A stretch of 64,000 bases of DNA from an uncultured Lachnospiraceae bacterium (GTDB taxonomy: Bacteria > Bacillota > Clostridia > Lachnospirales > Lachnospiraceae), in assembly GCA_902789665.1 (NCBI GenBank), contig CADAOY010000004.1, positions 558,001 to 622,000 on the forward strand, read 5' to 3'. Below, piece after piece: positions 27,601-35,892 of the stretch. Every line of letters starts with the position of its first letter. Within the stretch, counting starts at the first letter, position 1. The translations under genes were made by a program, and so were the position numbers. A model generated the notes under the pieces. It was not told the origin of the DNA. It worked only from the letters and a program-made list of their open reading frames with translations, and searched no databases.

Positions 27601-28228
27601 TTCCTTCGTTATATCCACATAAACCGCCAATATAGAAGCATTCATCATCTTCTGTTATATTACCCTCTACATTAAGACCAATGATAATGGCGTCTTTTTG
27701 AACATAATCAAAGAAACCGGTATATGACCTGTCATTTGCAATATTAATTCCGGATACTGTATATCCCTGGCCATCCCAGATTCCGCCAAAGGTAGGAATA
27801 CCTTCAAAATCAGCCCCTTCAAGTGAAATATCATTATTAAGCTTAATAACCTTATTAAGTGACCAGGAATCAAGTACGCACTCATTGGCTACATCCATAA
27901 GGTCCTGGGCTGTGGAAACAGTTATTGTTTCCCATTCATCCCCTATATTCTCTCTAATGGCAGCTCTTATATCCGCATCAACATCCGACTCTTCTTTTTC
28001 TTCTGCTTCTTTAATCTGGCTTTCAGTCGCAGGAAGACTTTCATCAAGAATCTCCTCTGCACCTGCCTTTAAATCCAGAGCCTCTGTTGCTTCTTCAGAA
28101 ATTTCAGAAGTTTCCATCTCCTCATTAATCTTTGCAGCCTGCAACCTTATGTCAAAAGACATAACGGTATTAAAAATAAGCAAAGCACTTAAGAATAGAT
28201 ATAAAATTGTCTTAAATTTAGTCTTCAT
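24611..28228 (-). CDS. GLUG-repeat surface protein fused to a cytoplasmic RsbW-like ATPase domain
   Basis: The 1205-residue protein has, in order: a signal peptide (1-31); an acidic stretch (33-85); GLUG-type beta-helix repeats built on GGIAG (195-380); a long helical insert with little Gly (390-580); more GLUG repeats (605-760); a beta region (800-990); one membrane helix (994-1023); a linker; and a HATPase domain (about 1085-1205). The last has CEELFVVVL at the N-box, FWDDGNGFDP (G1) and GGGTLGLNLA (G2), as in RsbW/SpoIIAB anti-sigma kinases. The N-box Asn is replaced by Val. CAGGAGCAGGAATAGATG marks the start, overlapping the MMPL gene by 11 bases. A transmembrane sensor is inferred. Confidence 0.8.
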   Translation of the reverse strand: MKTKFKTILYLFLSALLIFNTVMSFDIRLQAAKINEEMETSEISEEATEALDLKAGAEEILDESLPATESQIKEAEEKEESDVDADIRAAIRENIGDEWETITVSTAQDLMDVANECVLDSWSLNKVIKLNNDISLEGADFEGIPTFGGIWDGQGYTVSGINIANDRSYTGFFDYVQKDAIIIGLNVEGNITEDDECFYIGGLCGYNEGIIINCSFKGNLRAGDYLGGIAGFNELNGQIYDCESSGKISGEHFVGGIAGENKGNINRCVNSSSVNTEHQESSFSISNAGNINLLNILDQKVTEESDSGVDLSTFDIGGIAGISYGVIANSTNDGNVGYDKVGSNIGGIAGRQSGYIYNCTNNAKVTGKSDVGGIVGQAEPYVTIDLDNDTSVQLKSSIEELHDLIDKTLKDVGSSSDIISSRLTVMQQLTGGAINDTDYIVNSTANYANGLSNAATTTGQKLQAVAEDLRSTKGTLEDLADHIRNMTTSDIQVPEVKKEDIKVDIAFPTLDSNYFNHVSSLSGNLRSLNDNYGLLITESNNANQTVVKDLIAVNNQFEKVLILYSDAVEKALDNSFEDVYTDESVQVLDTCIDGCINKCYNNGAVSSDLNAGGIAGNMSIESDISILDRFKDINSLIKGGSYISKCVIRSSDNYSDIEGYKSYVGGICGRSETGVISECISYADIMGEDCSYVGGIAGISKSYIRNCAFRGNVYAREYAGGITGDGYNILNSIALAGIYGCDDWYGAIAGNVQNDGLVRNNYYISDNLAGINKVSYDMKAQSVKEEDLGTLEEVFVPADLDKIKITFVLKDEDTDEKTILKTMYIPYNSSVKESDYPDVPGKEGYYASWDYKELDNVVLDTKIYATMTKYVSSLAGPEYEELHQSQIMVDGQFKEGDELVVNNLLDENTYEDINNYSICYSNIIIPDDGLDKHTIRFNSYFYGVNLEEAFAVYILEGETWVPVENVSVNGTSAVFEAEGNDITFKVYCTAINKYIAYYVLIPLIVIVILLILLIFVIIIAIVKKKTIYEALSIVFKSALKKTNSSNKQDLFYHAKETRSGEEHEGEDWREIAKEWNISPDMMAVNDINLNIDSLDNINEIIDSAVDDIALATKAKLVCEELFVVVLKTSGANYLKFYCGKVGNDVIVAFWDDGNGFDPTAERKFIDPDSANGGGTLGLNLAKKLATQWIYTRRNRENCNFIRINK

Positions 28229-30713
28229 CTATTCCTGCTCCTGTATCTTCACCAGCCGATGATTCTTCATGACTGTCATTTTCCTTTGAATCTGTTTCAT
28301 TAAGCGTGGTAATAGCACCGGATTCCACATATGCACTTACATCACCACGTACTTCAGCATTTACTACACCTGTAACAACACCATTGATATGACCTCTAAC
28401 CATACCATTAATACGCATAAGGCCTGATTTTTTCTGACTTGCAACAGGAACCTTTACACTGAAATATGTTCTTTCTATGATTCTGTCACCAACCAAAAGA
28501 ATCTGAGGCAGAACAAACATTGTAATCAAAATGGATATAATTGTACCCCGGCCGATGCACTGTCCTATACCGTAAATAGCCGCATTGGATGTGAATCTGC
28601 CAATAAGGACACCGGCCACAGCCAGCATGGTTCCCGATGTAATAATAGTCGGGAAGCACTGATTCATGGTCTTGATAACTGTCTCTTTACGAAGCATGGT
28701 CTTACGAAGATCCATATATCTGGACGCAATAACAATTGCATAGTCAATATTTGCACCCATCTGAATGGAACTAACAATAAGATATGCAAAGAAGAATAAA
28801 TAATCATGTTTAATTGTCGGTACAGAGAAGTTAATCCAGATACTTCCCTGAATAACAAGTATAAGAAGAATCGGCATTCCGACAGACTTAAATGTAAAGA
28901 GCAAAACTACAAGTACTGTCAGTACTGAAATAATATTTACAACCTTATTATCTCTTATAAAGCACTTATTAAGGTCTATTACGCTGACTGATTCGCCAAC
29001 CACAATAACCTGTTCTTTATCATAATACTTCCCTGCCACATCATGGATGGTATCAAGAAAAGCTGTTGTTTCATCAGATTCCATTGGAAGATTAAGACTT
29101 ACAACAATACGTGAATAATTCTCACCCTTAAGCTGATCTTTGGCATAATTAATCATCTTATGGGCGCTTTCCAAAGTCTCCATCTTTTCATCATCCAAAG
29201 TTACATATCCGGCCTCTACCTCTTCATATATGAAATCAAACATATCAATAAGAGGTACGCTGTAATTGGCAAGACCATTAATAACCTTGCCGTAATCCTC
29301 ATCATTTACAGCATATGCAGTATAAACAAGCTCAGCCACTTCATAATCAAGATTAAGAAGTTCAGCAAACTGTCTCGGAGTCAGTCTGTCAGTAAGACAG
29401 TAATCACCAATTGCCTTGGAATTGGCAAGAGCTGTTATGCTCTTAACCTCATCATATTTCTCAAGTTCACGGATAAGTTCGGCCTCCTTTTCATAACTAA
29501 CCACAGGAACGCAGACAGCAACGATATTGTCTTTACCAAAATTCTCTTTAATTTCATTATTAACCTTCTGCATATCATTGGTTAATGGAGTCTTAATAAG
29601 ACTGCTGCTGTATACAAGCGGAGCCTTGGCTGAAAGGAAATAAGCCACAATAATGGCAACAAAGAATGCCGGAGCAATAATATATCTTGTTTTATAAGCG
29701 AACTTTCCTACAAATGGTATTTCAGGGATAAAGCTCTTATGCTTTGTTTTTTCCATGGCAGATGAAAACCACACAAGAAGACCAGGCATAAGAGTAAATA
29801 CAGAAAGAATACTTAATACTATGGCCTTGATAAGTGTCATACCAAGGTCAGCACCTATTCCGTACTGCATGAACATCATGGCAGCAAGACCACCTACAGT
29901 TGTAAGTGAACTACCGCTGATTTCTGGAATAGCCTTGGAAAGCGCAACGATTGATGCTTCTCTTGGCAACAGTCTGTTGGCTCTCTCCTCTTTATATCTG
30001 TGAAGAAGAATTACAGCATAATCCACAGATAAAGCCAGCTGCAGCACAACCGAAACTGAATTGGAAATAGCAGAAATTGTTCCAAAGAAGAAGTTTGTAC
30101 CCATCTGAACCAGAGCAGCCAGTCCAAATGTAATAAGAAGCACAGGAACTTCTGCATAGGATGTAGATGTCAGTAAAAGAACAACCACAACAATAATAAC
30201 AACCAGAATCTTAATTGGAACCATTTCTTTCTCAAGAAGTTTGGCTCCCTTATTGCCCAGTGATGTCGATAAGGAATAATCATACATCTTGATATATTCT
30301 TCTATTTTTTCCTGGGCTTCAAGACACTTTTCATCTTTCTCATTATATTCAAAAGTTACACTAAGAAGCGCATTGTCATTATTGTAATGCGCCTCATCAT
30401 TGTCATAATCTACCTTGAAAACCCCTTCAATCTTGGAAATATCATCAGCTACAGTTCTGGCCTGAGCATCGGTAATATTATGAAGAACAACACTACATGT
30501 TCCATATGTATTAAACTCTTCATCCATCAAATTAAGACCTCTCTTGGTCTCAGTGGTCTCAGGAAGGTAACTCTCTAAGCTGTATTCAACATTTACCCAG
30601 TTTTTGGAAACTATGCAGAAAAGCACAAGAATAACGCTGATAAGAATGAATAATTTTCTCTTATCAACGATGAATTCGCATATTTTATATAATCCGCCTT
30701 TATCACCCTTCAT
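28218..30713 (-). CDS. MMPL/RND family transporter with tetrapeptide-repeat tail
   Basis: The 831-residue protein repeats the RND half-unit: helix 1 (21-37), an outer loop, then five helices (165-320) with SVDYAVILLHRY and TTVGGLAAMM; a second outer loop; and a matching set with GANIDYAIVIASRYMDLRK. The family exports lipids, peptides or other amphiphiles using the proton gradient. The tail (about 768-805) is a run of four-residue units of the form G-x-V-x (GMVR GHIN GVVT GVVN AEVR GDVS AYVE) followed by an acidic end. The gene overlaps the GLUG-ATPase gene, which is thus likely a partner. Confidence 0.88.
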   Translation of the reverse strand: MKGDKGGLYKICEFIVDKRKLFILISVILVLFCIVSKNWVNVEYSLESYLPETTETKRGLNLMDEEFNTYGTCSVVLHNITDAQARTVADDISKIEGVFKVDYDNDEAHYNNDNALLSVTFEYNEKDEKCLEAQEKIEEYIKMYDYSLSTSLGNKGAKLLEKEMVPIKILVVIIVVVVLLLTSTSYAEVPVLLITFGLAALVQMGTNFFFGTISAISNSVSVVLQLALSVDYAVILLHRYKEERANRLLPREASIVALSKAIPEISGSSLTTVGGLAAMMFMQYGIGADLGMTLIKAIVLSILSVFTLMPGLLVWFSSAMEKTKHKSFIPEIPFVGKFAYKTRYIIAPAFFVAIIVAYFLSAKAPLVYSSSLIKTPLTNDMQKVNNEIKENFGKDNIVAVCVPVVSYEKEAELIRELEKYDEVKSITALANSKAIGDYCLTDRLTPRQFAELLNLDYEVAELVYTAYAVNDEDYGKVINGLANYSVPLIDMFDFIYEEVEAGYVTLDDEKMETLESAHKMINYAKDQLKGENYSRIVVSLNLPMESDETTAFLDTIHDVAGKYYDKEQVIVVGESVSVIDLNKCFIRDNKVVNIISVLTVLVVLLFTFKSVGMPILLILVIQGSIWINFSVPTIKHDYLFFFAYLIVSSIQMGANIDYAIVIASRYMDLRKTMLRKETVIKTMNQCFPTIITSGTMLAVAGVLIGRFTSNAAIYGIGQCIGRGTIISILITMFVLPQILLVGDRIIERTYFSVKVPVASQKKSGLMRINGMVRGHINGVVTGVVNAEVRGDVSAYVESGAITTLNETDSKENDSHEESSAGEDTGAGIDED

Positions 30714-30762
30714 AAAGCGATATATATCTCCAATTCAAAATAAATACACAATATATAGTGGT

Positions 30763-30768
30763 ATTATA
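30763..30768 (-). promoter_or_regulatory. Probable -10 box of the MMPL operon
   Basis: A perfect TATAAT lies about 50 bases before the MMPL start, just after the xerD terminator. No good -35 box is at the right distance (TTTCTT at 17 bases). Confidence 0.35.
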
Positions 30769-30780
30769 CTCCAATGGTAC

Positions 30781-30819
30781 AAAAAAAGAAAGACTTTAGA
30801 ATTAATTCCTAAAGTCTTT
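30781..30819 (-). terminator. Intrinsic terminator of xerD
   Basis: A perfect 11-bp stem AAAGACTTTAG/CTAAAGTCTTT is followed by CTTTTTTTG on the minus strand, 20 bases after the xerD stop. Confidence 0.92.
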
Positions 30820-30839
30820 CATAAAATACCAAAATCAAT

Positions 30840-31724
30840 TTAGCTTCTTGGATGTGCCTTATCATACACATCTCTTAAATGCTTATTCTTCATATTCACA
30901 TAAACCTGAGTTGTGGATATGTCAGAATGACCAAGCATTTCCTGAACAGATCTTAAATCTGCTCCATTGTCTACCAGATGAGCTGCAAAAGAATGTCTTA
31001 AGGTATGCGGAGTAATATCTGCCGCAATTCCTGCCTTATCAGAATAAGCCTTAATTATCTTCCAGAAGCCCTGTCTTGTCATCAAACCGCCATTGCAGTT
31101 AACAAAAAGATAATCGCTTTCTCCTGTAAGGAGCACTTTTCTTGAGTTTGCCACATAATCCATAAGCGCTTTCTTGGCTTTTGAATTAAATGGAATGGTT
31201 CTACTCTTCTTTCCGCTTCCTATGGTTATAACACCAAGGCCTAATTCCACGTCTTCGTTCTTAAGATTAATAAGTTCACTTACACGAATACCTGTGGCAT
31301 ACATAAGCTCAAGCATTGCTCTGTCTCTGATAGCTTTAGGTGAGTCGCCTTTTGGCTGGCTAAGGAGAAGATCAACATCCTTTTCAGAAAGGATTTCAGG
31401 TGCTTTTTTTTCAACCTTTGGTGCTTTTAACTTAAGTGTTATATCATCTGAGCAGATTTTATTATTAATTAAATATCTCCAAAAAGATTTAGCACATGCT
31501 ACAAATCTTGAAACAGAAGCTGCAGCAAAATTGCCGTCGGTCAAATATCCGATATAATCTTCCAGATCCTTATCTGTAACCTTGTCCCAACTCTGAATTC
31601 CCTTTTCGTTTTTAAGGTAATTCATAAGTTTGGTCAAATCTCTTTTATAAGATAATTCAGTATTGAGTGACATCTTTTTGATATCACGCATATATACTAT
31701 AAACGCCTCAATATGCTCCAGCAT
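30840..31724 (-). CDS. xerD: Site-specific tyrosine recombinase XerD
   Basis: The 294-residue integrase-family recombinase resolves chromosome dimers at dif. The N-terminal SAM-like domain reads AFIVYMRDIKKMSLNTELSY; catalytic residues are Arg in ATGIRVSELINL, Lys in GSGKKSRTIP, HTLRHSFAAHL (His-x-x-Arg), LGHSDISTTQ (His) and the nucleophile Tyr in VYVNM. Length and the R/K/H/R/H/Y set fit XerD rather than a phage integrase, and no mobile-element genes flank it. AAGGGGTATTAAATG marks the start. Confidence 0.93.
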   Translation of the reverse strand: MLEHIEAFIVYMRDIKKMSLNTELSYKRDLTKLMNYLKNEKGIQSWDKVTDKDLEDYIGYLTDGNFAAASVSRFVACAKSFWRYLINNKICSDDITLKLKAPKVEKKAPEILSEKDVDLLLSQPKGDSPKAIRDRAMLELMYATGIRVSELINLKNEDVELGLGVITIGSGKKSRTIPFNSKAKKALMDYVANSRKVLLTGESDYLFVNCNGGLMTRQGFWKIIKAYSDKAGIAADITPHTLRHSFAAHLVDNGADLRSVQEMLGHSDISTTQVYVNMKNKHLRDVYDKAHPRS

Positions 31725-32061
31725 TTAATACCCCTTACATTCTCACATATACAATTTATATTGACCGACATGATAATTGTATTATGTGAACAAAAATAAA
31801 TTGTTATGTAAATAATTTTCGTTATGTCAATTGTTGACCGAACTGTTTTTATTATATCTATTTTTCCCTGTAATTGCAAACAATTATTTAATAAAATTTT
31901 CAAGAAAACCCTATAAAATAGGCACTTTTTCAATATCTTGTTGACAGCTTGATTATACAGACTAGATATTGTTATTCTTTACATAAAAAAATTTCCGTGA
32001 AACATTATGTAAAACATAAAATTAGTATAAAAAAATTATGACAACCTTAATTTACGTAAAC
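31725..32061. other. AT-rich intergenic region with clustered TTATGTNAA motifs
   Basis: This 400-base gap between xerD and the NUDIX gene holds no plausible gene. It has TTATGTGAA (31782), TTATGTAAA (31804), TTATGTCAA (31822), TTTACATAA (31978), TTATGTAAA (32005) and the palindrome TTTACGTAAA (32051). TTGACCGA occurs twice (31761 and 31833). No clearly spaced promoter for xerD is visible; a TATAAT on the minus strand near 31952 lacks a -35 box. The cluster looks like a binding region for a regulator. Confidence 0.5.
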
Positions 32062-32096
32062 AAAAAGCGCTTCAGATTATATTAAATCCGAAGCGC
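32062..32096 (-). terminator. Terminator of aminotransferase-NUDIX operon
   Basis: A 12-bp stem with one mismatch (GCGCTTC-GATT/AATC-GAAGCGC) is followed by TTTTTG on the minus strand, 27 bases past the NUDIX stop. Confidence 0.88.
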
Positions 32097-32123
32097 ACAT
32101 TATTGACCAGGTTGGTTTATAGC

Positions 32124-32666
32124 TTATTTTACATATTTATTCTTATAAGCCATCAAAGAGGCGATGGTTTTGGAATCTGTAATCTCCATTTTATATATCT
32201 TATCCATCAGTTCATCAATGGTAAAATATTCAACATTTACAAATTCATCATCATCGAGTTCCTGCTCTTTTCTCTCGCCTTTAATAAAGGCTACATAGAT
32301 AGGAATAATCTCATTGCAGAAAGCCACTGTTGTATTAACAGTAATAAGAGGCTCTAAATCATCACATGAATATCCAGTCTCTTCTCTTAATTCTCTTTTG
32401 GCTGCATCTATATAAGGCTCCCCTACATGATCAAGGCCACCGGCTGGAATCTCTATTGTAAATCTGTCCAGTGCATTTCTGTACTGTCTTACCATTACTA
32501 TCCTGCCATCAGGAAGTACCGGAACCACTGCCGCAGCTCCCTTATGACCAATAAAATCAAAATATTCTTCCCTGCCACCCGGGATAAGCACCTTATCCCT
32601 GTAAACATCAATAATGGCACCCTTATATACATGTTCTCTGTCTAATCTTTGAATAATCTCATCCAT
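32124..32666 (-). CDS. nudF: NUDIX hydrolase, ADP-ribose pyrophosphatase type
   Basis: The 180-residue protein carries the Nudix box GEPYIDAAKRELREETGY (about residues 82-99) preceded by VRQYRNALDRFTIEIPAGG, the pattern of ADP-ribose pyrophosphatases, which split ADP-ribose into AMP and ribose-5-phosphate. It starts 8 bases after the aminotransferase gene ends and has a terminator after it, so the two make an operon. The exact substrate could be another nucleoside diphosphate. Confidence 0.88.
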   Translation of the reverse strand: MDEIIQRLDREHVYKGAIIDVYRDKVLIPGGREEYFDFIGHKGAAAVVPVLPDGRIVMVRQYRNALDRFTIEIPAGGLDHVGEPYIDAAKRELREETGYSCDDLEPLITVNTTVAFCNEIIPIYVAFIKGERKEQELDDDEFVNVEYFTIDELMDKIYKMEITDSKTIASLMAYKNKYVK

Positions 32667-32674
32667 GGATAAGC

Positions 32675-33961
32675 CTATCTTTCTGACAAAATCTTCTCAA
32701 TACTTGAAAGTTTAACACATAATGTAAATATATTAATTGCCTTCTCAAGCTCATCAATTGGTGGGAATGTCGGAGCAATACGTATATTTGAATCATGTGG
32801 ATCATTCTTATATGGATATGTAGCGCCGGCGCCTGTTAAAGTAACGCCCGCATCCTTACACCTCTTAACAATATCCTTTGCGCAGCCGTCAAGGCTTTCA
32901 AATGATACGAAATATCCGCCAATAGGTCTTGTCCATGTACCAATGCCAAGACCGCCAAGTTCCTTATCAAGAGTACTTACGACCATTTCAAACTTAGGTC
33001 TTAAAATCCTGGCATGCTTACGCATATGTTCTCTCATACCATCAATATTCTTGAAATATCTTACATGTCTGAGCTGATTAAGCTTATCATGACCAATTGT
33101 CTGAATTGTAATAACTTTCTTAATGAAATTAATATTGTTCTCTGATGTACCAAGTGCTGCTATACCGCTACCAGGGAATGTAACCTTGGATGTAGAACAG
33201 AATTTATAAACAATATCAGGATTTCCGGCCTTCTTACACTCTTCCAAAATCTCAAGAAGGAAGTCCTGCTTATCATCATAAAGATGATGGATGCAGTAAG
33301 CATTATCCCAGAAAATACGGAAATCTTCTGCTGCAGGCTTAAGGTTGGCAAATCTCTTAACTGTTTCTTCTGAATATGTAATACCCTGAGGATTTGAATA
33401 TTTAGGAACACACCAGATACCCTTAACTGCAGGATCATTATTAACATACTGTTCAACCATATCCATGTCAGGGCCTGTTGGAAGCATTGGAATTACTATC
33501 ATTTCAATGCCAAAGCTCTCAGTGATGGCAAAATGTCTGTCATAACCCGGAGCCGGACATAAGAATTTAACCTTATCAAGCTTACACCAAGGTGTTGAAC
33601 CGCAGACACCAAGTATCATGGATCTTGCAACTGTATCATACATTACATTAAGGCTTGAATTACCAAATACAATAACATTATCAGCAGGTATCTCCATCAT
33701 GTCGCCCATAAGTTCTCTGGCTTCATGAATACCTATAAGCTCACCATAGTTACGGCAGTCAATTCCGGCTTCAGAAATGAAATTAACACTAGGATTAAGA
33801 GTATTAAAAAAATCCGCCTCCATATCAAGCTGTTCCGCACTAGGAAGTCCTCTTGCCATATTAAGCTTAAGATTAAGAGAAACCATATCATCATACTTAT
33901 TCTCTAATTCAATTTTAAGCTGTAATAATTCTTCTTTTGATAAGTCTTTGTATTCCTTCAT
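32675..33961 (-). CDS. PLP-dependent aminotransferase, AspB-like (PF12897 type)
   Basis: The 428-residue fold-type I aminotransferase has MARGLPSAEQLDM near the N-terminus, CRNYGELIGIHEARELMG, FGNSSLNVMYD, PKYSNPQGITYSEE, FWDNAYCIHHLYDD and the PLP lysine in STSKVTFPGSG. These match the group of aspartate aminotransferases once grouped with MocR-like domains, distinct from AspC. It probably makes aspartate and 2-oxoglutarate from oxaloacetate and glutamate. GAGGTAGAGAAATATG marks the start, and the NUDIX gene follows by 8 bases. Confidence 0.87.
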   Translation of the reverse strand: MKEYKDLSKEELLQLKIELENKYDDMVSLNLKLNMARGLPSAEQLDMEADFFNTLNPSVNFISEAGIDCRNYGELIGIHEARELMGDMMEIPADNVIVFGNSSLNVMYDTVARSMILGVCGSTPWCKLDKVKFLCPAPGYDRHFAITESFGIEMIVIPMLPTGPDMDMVEQYVNNDPAVKGIWCVPKYSNPQGITYSEETVKRFANLKPAAEDFRIFWDNAYCIHHLYDDKQDFLLEILEECKKAGNPDIVYKFCSTSKVTFPGSGIAALGTSENNINFIKKVITIQTIGHDKLNQLRHVRYFKNIDGMREHMRKHARILRPKFEMVVSTLDKELGGLGIGTWTRPIGGYFVSFESLDGCAKDIVKRCKDAGVTLTGAGATYPYKNDPHDSNIRIAPTFPPIDELEKAINIFTLCVKLSSIEKILSER

Positions 33962-34051
33962 ATTTCTCTACCTCGTAAATTTTTTCATACTTTATTTATT
34001 TTATAACTATTAATTACATTATTCAAGAAAAAAGATGAGCAAATGGCAATG

Positions 34052-34080
34052 AAAAACCCACCGACATTTCTATCGGTGGG
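34052..34080 (-). terminator. Intrinsic terminator of rny
   Basis: A perfect 8-bp stem CCCACCGA/TCGGTGGG with an 8-base loop and TTTTTC follows rny on the minus strand. Confidence 0.92.
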
Positions 34081-34102
34081 CATTCTTTTCTAAGTATAAT
34101 AA

Positions 34103-35668
34103 CTATTTAGCAACATCTGATACTCTTGATTCTCTGATTACATTAACCTTAATCTGACCAGGATATTCAAGCTCTGATTCAATCTTCTGAGCTATATCAT
34201 GTGCCAGGAGAACCATATCGTCATCAGTTACCTGCTCTGGAACTACCATAACACGTATCTCATGACCACCGGATATTACAAAGGACTTATCAACTCCCTT
34301 GAAGTCATTAGTTATTTCTTCAAGCTGTTTCAGACGAGATGTATATAATTCGATAGTTTCTCTTCTTGCACCAGGACGAGCGGCTGATATTGCATCGGCT
34401 GCCTGAACTATGCAGGCAATAAGAGAAGTTGGTTCCACATCACCATGATGCGCTTCTACTGCATTAATAACAATTGCAGATTCTTTGTATTTTCTACAAA
34501 GTTCTGTACCAAGCTGTACATGTGTACCTTCCATATCATGATCGATTGCTTTACCGATATCATGAAGAAGTCCTGCTCTCTTGGCAAGTCTTACATCGAG
34601 ACCAAGCTCTGATGCAAGCATACCGGAAATATGAGCAACTTCGATGGAATGCTTAAGTACATTCTGACCATAACTGGTTCTGTAATGCATCTTACCAAGT
34701 AATTTAACAAGTTCAGGATGTATGCCATGTACGCCTACATCAAGTACTGCTGCTTCACCCTGGTCAACAATGAATGCATCCAGATCCTTCTTAGCCTTCT
34801 CAACAGTTTCTTCAATTCTGGCAGGCTGAATACGTCCATCCAGTACCAGTCTTTCCAAAGCCATTCTGGCCAGATCTCTTCTCATTGGATCAAATGCAGA
34901 GATAATAATTGCTTCCGGCATATCATCAATAATAAGTTCAACACCGGTTGCATTCTCGAAGGCTTTAACATTACGGCCTTCACGACCGATGATTCTGCCC
35001 TTCATCTCATCATTAGGAAGCTCAAATACTGAGATAGCAGTTTCAGATACTATATCAGATGAACATCTCTGAATAGCACCAACGATATATTCTCTCGCCT
35101 TTTTATCTGCCTCTTCCTTAGCTCTGTTCTCCATCTCTTTAATAAGAACAGCGGTTTCATGCTTAACTTCGTCTTCTACAGTCTTTAATAAGAAATCCTT
35201 TGCCTGTTCGGCTGTCAAACCGGAGATACGTTCAAGTTCCTGTAATCTTTGCTCATTCAACTTAGATACTGTTTCTTTTTGCTTGTTAAGCTCGCTTTCT
35301 CTAGCAGCAAGTGAATTCTCTCTCTTTTCCAAGGCTTCCAGCTTTTTGTCAACATTTTCTTCTTTCTGCTGAACTCTTCTTTCGAAGCGCTGTGCTTCGG
35401 CTCTTCTTTCCTTGATTTCCTTATCAAGTTCATTCTTAGCCTTTATGCTTTCTTCCTTGACCTCGAGTAAGCCTTCTCTCTTCTTGGCATCTGCTGTTCT
35501 TAAAGCCTCATCAAGAATCTGTCTTGCTTTTTCTTCTGCATTACCAATCTTCTTCTCAACACTTTTCTTGTGAACAGAAGCTGTGATAATTGCAGTAATT
35601 ACAGCAGTAATAGCCACGCTAGCAACAATAGCGATGATCAAAACAACCATACTAACATTGCTCGGCAT
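34103..35668 (-). CDS. rny: Ribonuclease Y
   Basis: The membrane-anchored endoribonuclease starts mRNA decay in Firmicutes. An N-terminal helix (residues 5-28) anchors it; a long charged coiled coil (about 30-200) follows, then a KH domain ([19 protein letters not shown]) and an HD domain ([12 protein letters not shown] ... VEAHHGD). Its 521 residues match the family. It has its own consensus promoter and terminator and lies downstream of recA-recX, as commonly seen. Confidence 0.97.
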   Translation of the reverse strand: MPSNVSMVVLIIAIVASVAITAVITAIITASVHKKSVEKKIGNAEEKARQILDEALRTADAKKREGLLEVKEESIKAKNELDKEIKERRAEAQRFERRVQQKEENVDKKLEALEKRENSLAARESELNKQKETVSKLNEQRLQELERISGLTAEQAKDFLLKTVEDEVKHETAVLIKEMENRAKEEADKKAREYIVGAIQRCSSDIVSETAISVFELPNDEMKGRIIGREGRNVKAFENATGVELIIDDMPEAIIISAFDPMRRDLARMALERLVLDGRIQPARIEETVEKAKKDLDAFIVDQGEAAVLDVGVHGIHPELVKLLGKMHYRTSYGQNVLKHSIEVAHISGMLASELGLDVRLAKRAGLLHDIGKAIDHDMEGTHVQLGTELCRKYKESAIVINAVEAHHGDVEPTSLIACIVQAADAISAARPGARRETIELYTSRLKQLEEITNDFKGVDKSFVISGGHEIRVMVVPEQVTDDDMVLLAHDIAQKIESELEYPGQIKVNVIRESRVSDVAK

Positions 35669-35752
35669 TACAGGAGCACCTCCTTATTCAATTTTCATTG
35701 TACATATCATATTGGGCTTTAACACCCTAATAAGCCAAATTACAACATTATT

Positions 35753-35781
35753 ATTATACTAGGATAACAATATTATGTCAA
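35753..35781 (-). promoter_or_regulatory. Consensus promoter of rny
   Basis: TTGACA, a 17-base spacer and TATAAT match the sigma-A consensus at all twelve positions. An 85-base leader follows with a small hairpin (TTGGCTT/AAGCCCAA). Confidence 0.92.
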
Positions 35782-35835
35782 ATAAATATGTGAAAAGTGC
35801 ACAAAATATTGTTTACACTACCACAATATATGGAT

Positions 35836-35869
35836 AAAAAATTAAAAATACCCACGAATAGTGGGTATT
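35836..35869 (-). terminator. Intrinsic terminator of recA-recX
   Basis: A perfect 9-bp stem AATACCCAC/GTGGGTATT with a 5-base loop is followed by TTTAATTTTTT on the minus strand, 24 bases after the recX stop. Confidence 0.92.
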
Positions 35870-35892
35870 AATACTTTAATAATTGTGAGATT

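Noticed and set aside
29160-29585. 141-residue plus-strand frame opposite the MMPL gene
   Set aside because: It is antisense to a conserved transporter, with no start signal or family resemblance.
31890-31910. CodY-like site AATTTTCAAGAAAAC
   Set aside because: Four mismatches to AATTTTCWGAAAATT, and such AT-rich words are common by chance here.
31936-31965. Plus-strand promoter TTGACA with AGATAT 17 bases later
   Set aside because: The -10 box is poor and no transcript unit or terminator follows on the plus strand.
31725-32061. Possible replication origin or DnaA-box cluster
   Set aside because: TTATGTAAA differs from the DnaA box TTATCCACA at two positions, no dnaA or dnaN is near, and all neighbouring genes run in one direction.
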